DNA of 64,000 nt from contig NC_053390.1 of assembly GCF_905171765.1 (NCBI RefSeq), positions 302,167,122-302,231,121 on the forward strand, written 5' to 3'. This DNA is from Bufo bufo. Lineage: Eukaryota; Chordata; Amphibia; Anura; Bufonidae. Shown piece after piece: positions 1 to 12,200 of the stretch. The notes beneath the pieces are model-generated. The model did not search any database. It was not told where the DNA came from and saw nothing but the letters and a program-made list of their open reading frames with translations. The position numbers were made by a program, and so were the translations under genes. How positions within the stretch are numbered: the stretch's first letter is position 1; the number at the start of each line of letters is the position of its first letter.

Positions 1-3000
1 GGAAAATGAATCTGTGCGGATGGCCGCCAATTTTTCGAACATCAGTATTTTATTTATTCTATCTAGGACAGCTTGGAAGGACAATGAGTCTGATCGCCAT
101 TTAAAAGCTATATGAATTCTGGCTGCAAGTAAAATAAATTGAGCAAGTTTAAATTTTGCAAAGGGTAGCCTATGGGGTTGATCCCCTAGAAGGCAATATG
201 GTACTGTTAAAGGAAAAGTAAAATCTAGGACTGAAGAGATCAGACTCACTGTCTGGTTCCAGAACCTCTCCACTATGGGACAGGACCACCAGATATGAAA
301 CATTGAGCCTTCTTAATTACATCCTCTAAAGCACATGGGTGATACTTCAGGGTAGATATAGTGAAGTCGTGTAGGAACAATGTAAGTTCTATGCAATACT
401 TTTATGGAGGATTCAGCTAGTGTGACTTGCCAAGATCCCTTAGATAGGGTCTGTGATCGTTGGGACCATTTGGAGATAGAAAACTCCTGATGCAGATCTT
501 CCTCCCAGGCCCTCATGTAGGACAGTTTCTGGCCTTCAGGAATAGCATTGAGGGCTCCATAAATCCTTGATAATAGGCCTTGTCTGTATAGTGAGTATGC
601 AATAGAGCGTTCAAAAGCAGTAAATTCCACTTTTTGATTAGGAATTTGGACAGATTTCAAATATGAAAATATTTGCCCCATGACCAAATAAACATTGTCA
701 GGGGGAGAGTATTTGTCTTTAAAATCTGCAAGCGTCATCAATTTACCTCTAATTGTAAATTTGTGTAGAGCACAGAGTTGGTTATTGAACCACCATTCGA
801 GATTGCGATGTTGAAGGCCTGGTAAGAAGACTGGGTTTCCTATGATGTTTAGTAGTGGGGATGGCTTAGATTGAAGGGCAAATTTGAATCTAACTGACCT
901 CCAAAGTAACAGGGAATAGTAGGACAGAGGAGAATCAACTCGTAAAGTCTGAGGGATTGCAGAGGTGTCCCAGGTCAGTGCTTTCCAGGTATAGGGATTA
1001 AGTTTAGAACATTCAATCGATATCCATAACGGGTGTTCACGTGGATTTAGATGTGTCAGACACATTTGGGCTATTCTAGCTGCTTGGTAATATTTTACAA
1101 AGTCTGGGACAGACAAACCTCCTTGAGTCTTATGCTTATACATGGTAGCTTTGGGGATACGTGGGCGTTTGTTACTCCAAATAAATTTCATGACATCTTT
1201 CTGGATAGATCTAAGATCTCCTAATAAGACAGGTACTGGTAGGGCCCTGAATAAGTATAGGAGTCTGGGGAGGATTACCATTCTGATGATGTTTATCCTG
1301 CCTACCCATGAGGTTTGTAATGATTGCCATGAAGCTAAATCTTGGCGAATCTTACGGTACATAGGTTGATAGTTGGTTCTGTAAACCAAATCTAGGGTAT
1401 TTGGCAGTAGTACACCTAAGTAGGAAATATGCTGGGTTTTGTGTTGAAAGGGAAAATGCTAATGTATCATTGTTTTAATGGAAGCAGGCGTGTTACACCA
1501 AAGTAATTCCGATTTAGAATGGTTAATGGAGAGGCCAGATGCTTTGGAGAATGACTCTAAGAGTTTTAATAGAGAAGGGAAGGAGATAATGGGATTAGTA
1601 ATAGAAAGAAGAAGATCATCTGCAAAAAGGCTTAATTTGTGGTCCTTTCCTCCAATCATCATTCCTTTAATATCAGGGTTGGATCTTATGTGGGCTGCTA
1701 GGGGTTCTATAGCCAGTGCAAATAAAGCCGGTGAAAGGGGGCATCCCTGCCTTGTGCCTCGTCTAATTGGGATGTGTGAAACTTTTGTAGTGGGTAGTTT
1801 AAGATAAGCCTCTGGGTTGGAGTAGAGAGCTTGTAAAGCGGTAAGAAAGGGACCCTTGATTCCTACTGCTGAGAGAACCTTATATAAATATGGCCAAGTG
1901 ACAGTGTCAAAGGCCTTTTGAATATCAAGGGCCAAGAGGGCTAATGGGGCTTTGGTTTTATTAGACATATGTATGATGTTAAGTATTTTTCTAATGTTAT
2001 CAGGTGCTTCTCTGCCCGGGATGAAGCCAACCTGGTCTTTGTGGATTAAATTGGGGAGTAGCCTATTGAGCCTGTTAGCTAAAATGGAGGTGAAAAGTTT
2101 ATTATCAATGTTTAGGAGCGATATAGGTCTGTAGTTAGAGGTAAGCAAAGGGTCTCTGTTTGGTTTAGGAATAACTGTGATCGAGGCTTTCAGAAATTCT
2201 CCCGGAGGTGTATTTCCTTGCAAGAGGTGGTTACAGTACTTGACTACATGAGGGGTGAGTAAGACAGCAAATTTTTTATATTATAGGGCTGAATATCCGT
2301 CGGGGCCTGGGGCTTTGCCTAATTTTAAAGATTTGATGGCATGTTCCACTTCTTCATTTGTGATGGGGTTGTTAAGACCTAACTGGGACTCGGGGGATAA
2401 TACCGGTAAATTCGCAGATGATATAAAGCTATCATCCTGTAGGCCCAATTCTGTCGTAGGGGCAGAATAAAGTTGTGTGTAGAATTTATGGAACGTGGCA
2501 TATATTGTGTCAGGATTAGAAGTAGTTTGACCAGCTCTTGTATTTATTTTAAATACCTGGTTAATCCTTTGTTTAGCTTTAAGTTGATTGGCTAGTAGTT
2601 TGTCTGGTTTGTTTGCATATTTGTAGTAGAAGGAATTAGTCCATCTAAGGGCCTTTTCTGTATTATTTGTCAGGATCAAGTTAAGTTTCTGTTTGGTATC
2701 TTTTATCTCTTTAAGCAGGTATAGGGATGGCAATTGTTGGTGGGCCCTGACCAGTTTACCTAGTCTAGTTTCCAGGTCCGCCTGGGCTTTAGTACGTTCT
2801 CTCTTTTTTTTTAGAGGCTTTGCTTATTAAACAGCCCCTCATATAGGCTTTATGTGTTAACCACAGAGTCATTGGGTCAATCTCAGTGGAAGTGTTGTCA
2901 GTAAAGAAGTTTGTAAGTTCCTCTTGTAGTTGAGTATATAAATCAGGATGGGTTAAAAGAGACTCGTTTAGCCTCCACTGAAACGGGCCTCGACATTGCT

Positions 3001-3739
3001 GGGGAGTCTGAAATTCTGAAATAACCATGTCATGGTCTGACCAAGATGAAACCACATGCCTAGCATAAGATATGGAGGGGAGAAGAGAGGTGGATGCTAG
3101 TATCATGTCAATCCTTGAGTACATTTGATGAGCCGGAGAATAATAAGTGTAGCTTCTTTGGGAACCATTATGTTCCCTCCAGGTGTCAGCTAGGGACAGG
3201 GATTGGAGAACCTGACTAATCTTAGCAGTCTGTGTCGCCGGTCGTGGTGTTGTTGGTGGATTAGTGCGATCTAGAACAGGATGGATGGTAAAATTGAAAT
3301 CTCCACACCATATTAACTTATTGAACGTGAGGCTATTAATCACCTTGCTCATTTTCATAAAGAAAGCGATAGGATCATCTGTCGGGGCATAGGTATTGAC
3401 TAGACAAAGTGAGTCTTCTCCATAGGACCCTATAAGAATAACATACCTCCCTTCTGGGTCAATACATGTCTGGGTAATAGAAAAAGGGAAGGAGTTTTTT
3501 ATCAGGATAATTACTCCCCGACATTTTGAGGTAAATGATGAGGAATAAAATCCAGTGTATTGTGGGTGGAAGTGCTTCGGATGAGACGTAGGTGTAAAAT
3601 GCGTTTCCTGCAAGCAGATGACGTCGGGCAGATGTTTAAGGTACGATAAGAAAGCTGTTTTTCTCTTCTGAGGAGAATTCAAACCCCTCACATTATGAGA
3701 AAGTAGTTTACACATAATGGAGAGAGGAGGAGTGAGCAT
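1..3739 (-). pseudogene. L1 ORF2: endonuclease plus reverse transcriptase, broken by four lesions
   Basis: ORF2 protein nicks DNA and reverse-transcribes its RNA at the nick. Seen from the start at 3739: endonuclease motifs NVRGLN, QETH, NTYAP, GDFN, SRIDMIL and SDHDM (about 3700-3030); a linker; RT motifs NYRPISLLN, FIPGR, DIQKAFDTV, RQGCPLSP and FADDLLLS (about 2150-1600); and a C-terminal part with FHIWW..CP (about 300-250). The reading frame is a single one, interrupted by a frameshift in a run of nine A (about 2806-2814), TAA at 2281-2283, TAG at 1459-1461 and TAA at 313-315. Coding continues to the left edge. The few lesions and intact motifs suggest a relatively young, dead copy. ORF1 of the same element lies upstream. 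Confidence 0.9.
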
Positions 3740-4152
3740 AGTTCAAAAATGTGTGCCCGACGTCAACTGCTCCCACGATTAGCTGCATTCCCAAAACTCC
3801 GTATACTAGCATATGTAAGGTAGTAACCTCGTTTAAAGATTCCAAGAGTGAGATAACATTACAGATAAGCCGCAAATAAGTGCAGAAAAAACAAAGAAAA
3901 TAAACTGAGCTAATGAGCCCAGAACAAAGAGCATCAGCAAAAGGGATATATGGACAGGGAGATAACCTTTCAAAGGCCAAACTCCCTATCCCATAACTCC
4001 CCAAGGTTAGGGACAACATGATAATCCGTATCATCGAGACCCTGCAATAACAAAACTGGCCTCATATGATCCTGAGATTAAGAAAAAGGAGAAAGTCCCC
4101 GAAACAACCTACTATAGAAAGATTAGCTAATACCGGCAACAGCTTATAAAGT

Positions 4153-5040
4153 TCAGGAGGTCTTCGCTCCGCTCTGACCACCGGAGGCCAGGGGAACCCT
4201 GGTCCAGACTCTCGCCGGTCTCTGGGGCTTCGGTGAGGAAGATGAAGTGGCTTGAACTTCGCAGGGGATTCCTGCTCGCTGTAGCGCGTCCATACCTTCA
4301 TCTGGTGAGTGTATTGTGTGCATGCGAGAGTTCAGTTGGAATGATAGGTTGAATGGAAAGCCCCATCGGTACCGGATCTGTGCCTTTTGTAGGGCCTGAG
4401 TGACCGGCCTCATCTCACGGCGTCTGCGAAGTGTGGATGGTGCTAGATCCGCGTAGAGGTGGACCGACGTCGGGAGACCGGGTAGGGTGGTTAGTTCCCT
4501 TGCAGCTGCTAGGATTTTATCCCTCGTCTCCGGGTGGTGAAATTTGAGAATGATATCTCTCGGGAGGTCCCCAGAGCGTGGTCTCCCCAGAGCCCTGTGG
4601 ACTCTATCCATTTTAAGGAAATTAGTGTCTGCCTGGGGCAGCAGAGCAGTGAACAAGGTGGTGAGAGTAGATTGTAAGTCATTATAGGTCTCAGGGAGAC
4701 CTCTGACCCGTAGGTTCCCCCTTCTGGACCGGTTCTCAAGGTCCTCTATTTTAAGTTCCAGCTCCGCAAGCTGGGCTGAGTGACTGTTTATGTCCTCCTT
4801 ATCATGGTCCAATGCATCGGCCATGTCGTCCGCCCTTGTCTCTAAATCCGAGACCCTGTTGCCCAGGTCCAGTATTTGGCGGGAAAACTCAGAGACGGCT
4901 TGTGACAATTCTGCCTTAAATAAGGCTGCGATATTCTTATATAGGTCATCCTGACCTGTACCGTGCTCTGATCTGTCCGGTGAGGGCTCACCTCCATCCA
5001 TAGACTCGGGACTAGCAGGAGCTGGTGTTGCGTCCGCCAT
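4153..5040 (-). CDS. L1 ORF1 RNA-binding protein, open reading frame
   Basis: ORF1p coats the L1 RNA and acts as a trimeric nucleic-acid chaperone. The frame is open from an upstream ATG at 5280, but that stretch is GC-rich and leader-like. I prefer the ATG at 5038-5040 (MADATPAP...), giving about 295 residues, the usual ORF1p size. Visible parts: an acidic, Pro/Ser-rich N-terminus; a heptad-patterned coiled coil (about residues 45-115, e.g. LGNRVSDLETRADDMADAL); an RRM-like core with NLRVRGLPE; and a C-terminal domain with the helix following PRDIILKFHHPETRDKIL. No internal stop is seen, in contrast to ORF2. Whether it is expressed cannot be judged. Confidence 0.85.
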   Translation of the reverse strand: MADATPAPASPESMDGGEPSPDRSEHGTGQDDLYKNIAALFKAELSQAVSEFSRQILDLGNRVSDLETRADDMADALDHDKEDINSHSAQLAELELKIEDLENRSRRGNLRVRGLPETYNDLQSTLTTLFTALLPQADTNFLKMDRVHRALGRPRSGDLPRDIILKFHHPETRDKILAAARELTTLPGLPTSVHLYADLAPSTLRRRREMRPVTQALQKAQIRYRWGFPFNLSFQLNSRMHTIHSPDEGMDALQRAGIPCEVQATSSSSPKPQRPARVWTRVPLASGGQSGAKTS

Positions 5041-5280
5041 GACAGTTTGTCTGGTCTGCCGGAATAACTCCGGTAAGGTCTGCGATGAGGCAGGAGTGCC
5101 CGGGACTCTCGACCTTCCTTTAGTGCGGGTCCTTTTCAGGGTTCCTTGCATTGGGTTTGAGGCGTGTTGGAGCCGGGTAAAAGGCGCTATGGTCAGGATA
5201 AAGTCGATGAGCGGAGCGGAGCTCACGGAAACATGACCTGTCCGCAAGCCGCGCGCATGCGCCCCCCCCGCTTTTTCCAT

Positions 5281-5559
5281 TTTAATGTATTATCCTAATT
5301 CTGCAGTTTACTGAAACAACCCATGTGTATGTGTTAAACCTCATTATTGGCATAAGGCAGGAGTAGTGGCAATCGCATTCAAATTCAGAATATCACATGA
5401 CATCAGATGTCATATTGATACTCTGAATTTGATTGATTGGTGGAAAATGGGTATTTTACTGTGGGTGACATTTAACAATTTAGTCATGAGCAAGCATCTT
5501 AAATCCATGATCCGAAACACGTAGATGGTGTTTGTGCATTGTGCTTAATGGATTTTACT
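5281..5559. other. Unassigned flank between L1 and the next hAT element
   Basis: About 280 bp of AT-rich sequence with no recognised coding potential or repeat terminus. It ends at the 8-bp target duplication of the hAT element at 5568, so it is part of the older sequence into which that element jumped. Confidence 0.5.
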
Positions 5560-5693
5560 CCCTAGAGCAGTGGTGGGCAAACTTTTTTTGTCAACTGAGC
5601 CAAATATCGCCAAAACCACGATTGAAATTTCTTTCGAGAGCCACATTTTTAAAACCTAAAATATTGCGTCAACAGTACCAGTGAGCACTATTA

Positions 5694-6040
5694 GGGCTCA
5701 TGCACACGACCGTGTGCCCGCCGTTGCCATATTGCAGGCCGCATACGGCGAGTCAGCAATACACTGGCACTGGCCGTGTGCAGCCCGCATCAAGGACCCA
5801 TTCACCTCAATGGGTCCAGGATCCGGGATATGAGTGCTTCCGTGGTGCTTCTGGCTGTGCCTCCGCACCGCAAAAAGGTAGCGCATGCACTCCTTTTTTA
5901 CGGTGCGGAGGCACAGCTAGAAGCACCACGGAAGCACACTGTAGCACTCATATCCCGGATCCTGGACCCATTCAAGTGAATGGGTCCATGATGCGGGCTG
6001 CACACAGCCGTGTGCAGCCCGCATCATGGACCTATTCCCT
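5694..6040. repeat. Long hairpin, likely Harbinger MITE remnant
   Basis: An inverted repeat with arms of about 95-100 bp (about 5782-5880 against 5893-5999) around a short loop. The outer left end, GGGCTCATGCACACGACCGT after TTA, matches the terminus of the clear Harbinger MITE at 16174. The matching right terminus is not found, so the right boundary is uncertain and this copy is probably truncated. Confidence 0.6.
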
Positions 6041-7444
6041 TCAGCAAACACTCATTGCATCGTACAGGGCAAGTGAACAGAAAGCATCACGGATCTCCGA
6101 TCGGAGGATTTGGACCATATCTGGAGAACACGACTACCTCCAACGTCCCATGCACCTGATAACCTGAGGAGGCATCTGGTGCTTAGACACCGCCTCAAAA
6201 CGAAAGGAGTGAAGCAGACCCTGTTTAGAGTAAATATACCCTACCGTTGCGACACCCGTTTTGAACGAAAAGACCCTTCACGATGGAGGTGCGGGATATA
6301 CCGTCTCATATCACAGTGACTTCCATTTACCTTACCTCCTTGTCATGTGTACCGCCACACCGTACTTGGAGCTGGTTAAATGCTGATGCAATTGAAAGAG
6401 TGTCTGGAACCAGGAACGACTTACTCCTATGTTGACTAACAGATGACCATATACGAGAAGGTCTGAATCCTTAGAGCTGCAGACTGAAACAAACAATGGT
6501 GAAACGGTTGATAGTGCCTAGATCAGGCATCCCAAACCGCGGCCCCTCAGCTGCCGCAACCACAACCCCCACAACACCCTGCTGCAGGCAGATACCTGCA
6601 GGCTGTCCGGGCACCGCGGGAGCCACAACCCCGCAACAGCCTGAGGGCCGCAGCCCACAACCCCCGGCCCAGATGAACCCCAACCATCCACCAAGGGCCC
6701 CGATCGGGCACCAACTGTTCCTGGTGGCAAAATACTTACCTCTACTTATTCCCCAGGCCACACTTCCTAATAAGGGCCAAAAAAGACAGAACATGGTGCC
6801 TGTTGTCCTACCGAAGTAGCAAACTCAGTGAAGTGTAAACCCACCAGGCCTGGGGAACCATCCACAGAAATATATGGCTATTTCGAATAATTAGCTAATG
6901 TGCTTGTACTAAGGACAGGACGTACCCCCAATACCTGCAGTTGTAACAGAAAAATGCTTAAGGTCGTGATAAACTATGTATGCTGCACCTGTAGTCGTGA
7001 TAGGACTTGTCGTGTCAGGCGACACGACAGACTTCGTAAACTTGCGCCTTATTACTGTACCTCCTACTGGAAGATGGACCGATACCCAGGACTTAGGCCG
7101 GACACCAACACCCTCAGCCCGAGTTTGTAGATGAAGTAAGCCTGCCTGGGGGAAGATGATGTCCGCAAAGGCCGGCTTGAAATGACTGCTTACAAAGAAA
7201 ACAATGAAACCCAACAACCTAGAAAATAAAAGAGTCAGAGAAAACAATAACGAGAGTGGGACTCTAATGGCACCAGCCACACGTGCGAGCCACCCCAAGA
7301 AAATTGTATTGCGAGCCACAGATGACCGAGCCTTGCGAGCGGGACTGAGGACAGAAAAGACATGGAACTTACTTGTTATGGGACCACGCAGCCGGCCTCG
7401 ACTGGCGTTGTGTGTGTGTGTTTTTTTTTTTTTTGTTTTTTTTT

Positions 7445-8440
7445 TCTGAGAAGCCATGCGTGAGACACTCTAATGGCAAAACACATGTGTCACCCTAAAA
7501 GGGGGAAGCCAAGCGTGAGAGACTAATGGCGGCGTCATATGTGTACAAACTAACACGGAGAAGCCATGCGTGGGACACTAATGGCGGAGACATATGTGTA
7601 ACACTAAAACGAAGCCATGCGTGGGAGACTAACGGCGGAGTCATACGTGTAAGACTAAATGGAGAAGCCATGCATGAGAGACTCTAATGGCAGAGACATG
7701 TGTAACCCTAAAAGGGAGAAGCCCTGCGTGAGAGATTAATGGTGACTTCATATGTGTAACACCAAAGGGGGAGAAGCCGTGTGTGAGAGACTAATGGCAG
7801 AGTCATATGTGCAACACTAGAATGGAGAAGCCATGCATGAGAGACTAATGGCAGAGTCATACGTGAAGACTAAACGGAGAAGGCATGCGTGAGACTCCAA
7901 TGGCGGAGTCCTATGTGACACTGAAGGGGGTAACCATACGTGAGAGACTCAAATGGCAAAGCCATGCGTGAGAGACTCTAATGGCGGAGTCATGTGTAAC
8001 ACTCAAAAGAAAAAGCCACACGTGAGAGACTCTAATGGCGGAGGCATATGTGACACTAACAAGGGAGAAGCTATGCGTGAGAGACTCTAATGGCAAAGCC
8101 ATACGCGAGAGACTCTAATGGCGGAGTTATATGTAACACTAAAAAGGGGGAAGCCATACGTGAGAGACTCTAATGGCAAAGCCATGCGTGAGAGACTCTA
8201 ATGGCGGAGTCATATGTAACACTAAAGGGAGAAGCCATACGTGAGAGATTCAAATGGCGGAGTCATACGTGACCCTAACAAAAAGAGAGGGAAGCCATGC
8301 GTGAGAGACTCTAATGGCAAAGCCATGCGTGAGAGACTCTAATGGCGGAGTTATATGTAACACTAAAAGGGAGAAGCCATGCGTGAGAGACTCAAATGGC
8401 TAAGCCATGCGTGAGAGACCCTAATGGCGGAGTCATATGG
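7445..8440. repeat. Minisatellite, roughly 55-60 bp units
   Basis: About 1 kb of imperfect tandem units built on the core GAAGCCATGCGTGAGAGACT, followed by CTAATGGCGGAGTCATATGTG and a short A-rich segment. Units vary in length and some contain a doubled half-unit (AATGGCAAAGCCATGCGTGAG). A poly-T/GT tract at about 7407-7445 precedes it. It lies wholly inside the hAT element at 5568-10860, so it was either captured before transposition or expanded in place. Confidence 0.85.
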
Positions 8441-10292
8441 CGGCTTAATTTCCCTCTTAATTAATTAACAACCACTATGCCGCACCAGTATGACTTGGGG
8501 ACTCGCATAACCATTATCCTCTCTGACAATGACCTAGGACGCTAACCAGCCTACAACCATATTGCCCCCCACCGAACAACATGAAGAACGAACACCGGGC
8601 CCCCGAAGCCCTGAGGCCCCCCGAAGCCAAGGGATCGACCCGGAAGACCTCACCGTGATGATAAGTAATTAAACGTGAGCCCGACCTAAAGGCAAATGCA
8701 TAGACATTAGTGATCCGAACCACTTGCATGAATGAACATTAACCAACCGTGAAATTGAAACAGATGGGAGAAAAGCAGAGCCAGAGGCATTGCAGTTAGC
8801 TAAGAAAAGCCCCTAGTCGTGACAAACACATGAATAACTGCGAAACATAGTAGTAACTTACTCCTATCGGCCCACAGTCCGCTAGGGAGCTATTTGGTTA
8901 ACTGGGGCGGGAGATCCAACTGCGTGAATGCGAACCAGAAGTACAGGAGATCAGTCTGCGTAACCCACCACCGAGGAAAGAAACTCAAGCCTGAAGAAGC
9001 AGCTATGTTTAACGGAAGAGCAGAATTAGAGCGGTGCGCTGATAGCCCTAGCAAGAATACTGAGTAACCATGATGTAGAAATGAAAGAAATGCAGCTTAA
9101 TGTGGAAGCAGAGTAGAACACATGATGCAAGAACAAGTGGGTAAATGCAGCTCTGGATGTGAGAGGTGCCTAAAACATGGTATGGGCACAGCTCTGAGTA
9201 TGAGCATGAGGAGCATGGTATACCGCAGCTGTATGAGTGCAAGCTGAAAGGAACCGAGTATTAATGTATTGCAACCGCGACCGCTGCTCTAGAAGTGAAT
9301 GGCGTATAGGACAAAATGTAAATGCAGACACACGGCTGTAGCTTGAAGGTAACAATCCTAACCACGATCATCTGACCATGGAGCCCAACTCCCTTCGCCC
9401 AGAGCGCTACAAGTCACGGACCGTGGAACCAAGTCCGATCCTACCGTGAATGTAAGCACATGATCCGAGTGAGAACTGTGCCACCATGAATTCATGTCTA
9501 GGTTCCCCGACGTGTGTCATATTTCTCCGACCCGCCAATTCAAATAAATGTGGTGTTTAGGAAGTATACTGAATATTAACTGTGTCTTGACTGCACAACA
9601 TTACCCTATGGGAACTAATAGCAGATCTATGTGGTATGTAGGTAGACAGTGGCAAACGTTTGAGCGAATATGCACGTGAATAAGCTAAAATCCCCGACAC
9701 GATATCATGCCCCATTAGATTTGAAAGAGGTTGTGTTCAGTAATGTAGAGCACCTATAACAATAATACACATCTGTGGAACACTGGGTAAATGGGTGACA
9801 ACTCCCATGAAACCAGCCCCGAGCCTAGGAATGTGCCCGTGCTGGTGTACCTGCGCCTCTGTACGTGCGACTGCAGACCCCCCGGCCGGCGGCGGGGTTA
9901 CCAATACCGTGCGAGCCCCAGGACCACCAAGTAGGCATGCAAACGTCACATATTTGGCCACAATTGAAGCGAGACTGGAACAGTGAGTGGGGAACAACAG
10001 AATGTTCCCCAATGATGATCAGCAACGTGCCCAGCCGAGACGAAAAAGAGCGGGACGTGCAGGAACCAGACGTGAACCGGAAGTACCAGGTACCTGGCCG
10101 CACGTCCCGTCCCCTGACCTGCGTGGGGGTTAATATAGCCAAGGGGCGTGGCCTCTGCCCCTCCCACAAATACAGGCTGCACGGCAGCCTTAACTACATG
10201 TACTTTCTTTTAATTGGATCTTGATTATTATTTCATTTTATCTTTATCATTTTTTACTTTTTATTAAACTTGTCTGCAGAGGTGGATGTAAT
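8441..10292. other. Unrecognised interior of the hAT element
   Basis: About 1.85 kb without an open frame above background, without recognised protein motifs and without obvious internal repeats. The stretch 9820-10130 is GC-rich and has overlapping open frames on both strands, which I read as a composition effect. Confidence 0.4.
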
Positions 10293-10395
10293 GTGGATGA
10301 CGCACTTATGGGGGATATCTGTGGATGACGCACTTATGGGGGATATCTGTGGATGACGCACTTATGGGGGATATCTGTGGATGACGCACTTATGG
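10293..10395. repeat. 28-bp tandem repeat, almost four exact copies
   Basis: The unit GTGGATGACGCACTTATGGG plus GGATATCT repeats without change three times, and a fourth partial unit follows. Identity between copies points to recent slippage. Confidence 0.9.
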
Positions 10396-10929
10396 CATAA
10401 GATGCTATATATGAGCCCTCCATTAAGTAAAGTAATGTATTAGTGGGGGGAAGGGAGGAGGCAGGGACACTTGCGGCGGGGCCGGTGCAGTGCACACACC
10501 GGGGGCAGCTCCTACCTTTCTGCTGCAGGACATTTCGCTCCTCCTGAGCGTCGGCCTCTTCACCACTCCTCACATGGCCGGTGTTCTGCCGAAAGTCCGC
10601 AGCTGCCCGCCCTTCTGCTGCTGTGCGCAGCGTGACCTCTCACCCTCCGTCATGCGCCTCCTGCCCCGCCTGCCTGCTTCATTCATAAAGTGGAAGGAGC
10701 AGACAGACGGGGCAGGAGGCGCATGACGGACATTTTGCAAGCAGCTTGAGCGGCACGATATGGCTGCGCGGCCGCCCACCCGCCACCCCGAACCAAAGAG
10801 CCGCATTCAAGGATCAAAAGAGCTGCTTGTGGCTCGCGAGCCACACTTTGCCGGCCACTGCCCTAGAGGAATAAAGATCATCACTTTTATTGGAACCTGG
10901 ATTCATTTCTTGATTTTTAAGTAGTTATA

Positions 10930-12200
10930 GTTTGCATTGCTATATACTAACATCCATAACACTTATTTTTCTGCTGAAGTAGCTGTTTAAGGGCTTTTTT
11001 TTTTTTGTTTGCAGGATGGGCTGTAGTTTTTATTGGTACCATTTTTGGGTACATATGACCTTCTTTTGATTGCTTTTTATTTCATTTTTTAGGAGGTGAG
11101 GTGGGCAAAAATTGCAATTCTGTCAGAGGGTCCCCATGTGGTATATATGATATCTTTTTTTTCTGTGGGTCGATTTGATTATGGTGATATCATATCGTTT
11201 TTTTTTCATGTTTTACTACTTTTACACCATAAAATAATATATATTTTTTTAATTTAAAATTAAGTAATATTTTGAAAAGAAACAAGAAAGAAAGAGCATG
11301 GCACTCGCCAAAAAATCTTTGCAGCTTTATTCACTGTTAAAAACTGCCTGGATGCGGGCACAGCACAGTCAGTAATATTTTGCATTGCCATAAACTAACA
11401 TCCATAATGTTTTTTTTGTTTTTTTTCGCCAAGGTAGTTGTCTGAGGGCTATTTTTGTGTGGGACAGGCTATATTTTTTTATTGGTAATATTTTGGGATA
11501 TATATGACTTTTTGATTGCATTTGACTAAATTTTTATAGGTGAAGTAAGGCTACTTTCACACCTGCGTTAGGTGCGGATCCGTCTGGTATCTGCACAGAC
11601 GGATCTGCACCTATAATGCAAACGCTTAGATCCGTTCAGAACGGATCTGTTTGCATTACCATGAAAAAAAAAAATAATAATAATATTATATTTTTTTTTT
11701 CATGATAATGCAAACGGATCCGTTTTGACTTTACATTGAAAGTCAATAGGGGACGAATCCGTTTGAAAATTGAGCCATATTGTGTCAACTTCAAACGGAT
11801 CCGTCCCCATTGACTTGCATTGTAAGTCTGGACGGATCCGCTTGCCTCCGCACGGCCAGGCGGACACCCGAACGCTGCAAGCTGCGTTCAGGTGTCCGCC
11901 TGCTGAGCGGAGCGGAGGCTGAACGCTGCCAGACTGATGCATTCTGAGCGGATCCGCATCCACTCAGAATTCATTAGGGCTGGACGGATCCGTTCGGGGC
12001 CGCTTGTGAGAGCCTTCAAACGGAACTCACAAGCGGAGCCCCGAACGCTAGTGTGAAAGTAGCCTAACAAAAACAACAATTCTGTAAAAAAATAATAATT
12101 TTGTTTATGCTTTTCACCCCCTGATCCTTTTATACATCAGGGTGCTATTGATGTGGTGAATGCTTATTTTTTTTTGTTTTGTTTTTTTAAGTCCTATTTG
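10930..12200. repeat. Old dispersed repeat present in two diverged copies
   Basis: The stretch 10930-11160 (CATTGCTATATACTAACATC, then TTTGGGTACATATGACCTTC, a T-rich tract, GGTGAGGTGGGCAAAAATTG) is paralleled at 11380-11548 plus 12068-12130. The second copy is interrupted by the Harbinger MITE at 11549-12064. The same type of sequence recurs at about 29890-30010. I recall such sequence as common in frog genomes but cannot name a family. Confidence 0.5.
11549..12064. mobile_element. PIF/Harbinger MITE, TSD TAA
   Basis: The termini GGCTACTTTCACACCTGCGTT and, at the other end, GGCTACTTTCACACTAGCGTT are inverted and flanked by TAA at 11546-11548 and 12065-12067. A 3-bp TWA duplication is typical of PIF/Harbinger. 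The interior is largely self-complementary (repeated CGGATCCGT blocks) and has no coding frame of note. Confidence 0.85.

Larger units (their letters stand above)
1..5275 (-). mobile_element. L1-type LINE retrotransposon, 3' end off the left edge
   Basis: A non-LTR retrotransposon read on the minus strand: a GC-rich 5' leader near 5230-5275, ORF1, a spacer of about 410 bp, then ORF2 running off the window. The order of ORF1 (coiled coil plus RNA-binding domain), apurinic-type endonuclease, reverse transcriptase with an FADD active site and a C-terminal Cys/Trp-rich region is that of the L1/Tx1 group. The 3' UTR, poly(A) tail and target duplication are outside the window, so the insertion site cannot be checked. 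The element is close to full length at its 5' side. Confidence 0.9.
5568..10860. mobile_element. Non-autonomous hAT element, 5.3 kb, TSD CCCTAGAG
   Basis: The ends are CAGTGGTGGGCAAACT (5568) and, on the other strand, CAGTGGCCGGCAAAGT (ending 10860), 13 of 16 matching. They are flanked by a perfect 8-bp duplication CCCTAGAG at 5560-5567 and 10861-10868. An 8-bp TSD and CAGNG-type ends are hAT hallmarks. The interior has no hAT transposase motif that I can see. It contains a hairpin (5694-6040), a possible hAT MITE end near 6526, a minisatellite (7445-8440), 1.8 kb of unrecognised sequence and a 28-bp tandem repeat (10293-10395). It must have been mobilised by an enzyme encoded elsewhere. Confidence 0.85.

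Noticed and set aside
4153..5280. ORF1 start at 5280 (375 codons)
   Set aside because: The first 80 codons are GC-rich leader sequence of the LINE with no ORF1p similarity; the ATG at 5038-5040 gives the usual protein size.
5694..6040. Hairpin as a microRNA precursor
   Set aside because: The arms are about 100 bp and the end matches Harbinger MITE termini seen at 16174 and 22173, so a transposon explains it.
6526..6800. hAT MITE starting CAGGCATCCCAAACC inside the 5.3-kb element
   Set aside because: The left end resembles frog hAT MITEs, but a matching right end and an 8-bp duplication were not seen.
7445..8440. CRISPR-like look of regularly spaced repeats
   Set aside because: The whole unit repeats with drift; there are no unique spacers and the context is a vertebrate transposon. 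It is a minisatellite.
9795..10224. Overlapping open frames of 63-119 codons in the GC-rich stretch
   Set aside because: Frames on both strands overlap the same GC-rich sequence, and none has a recognisable domain.
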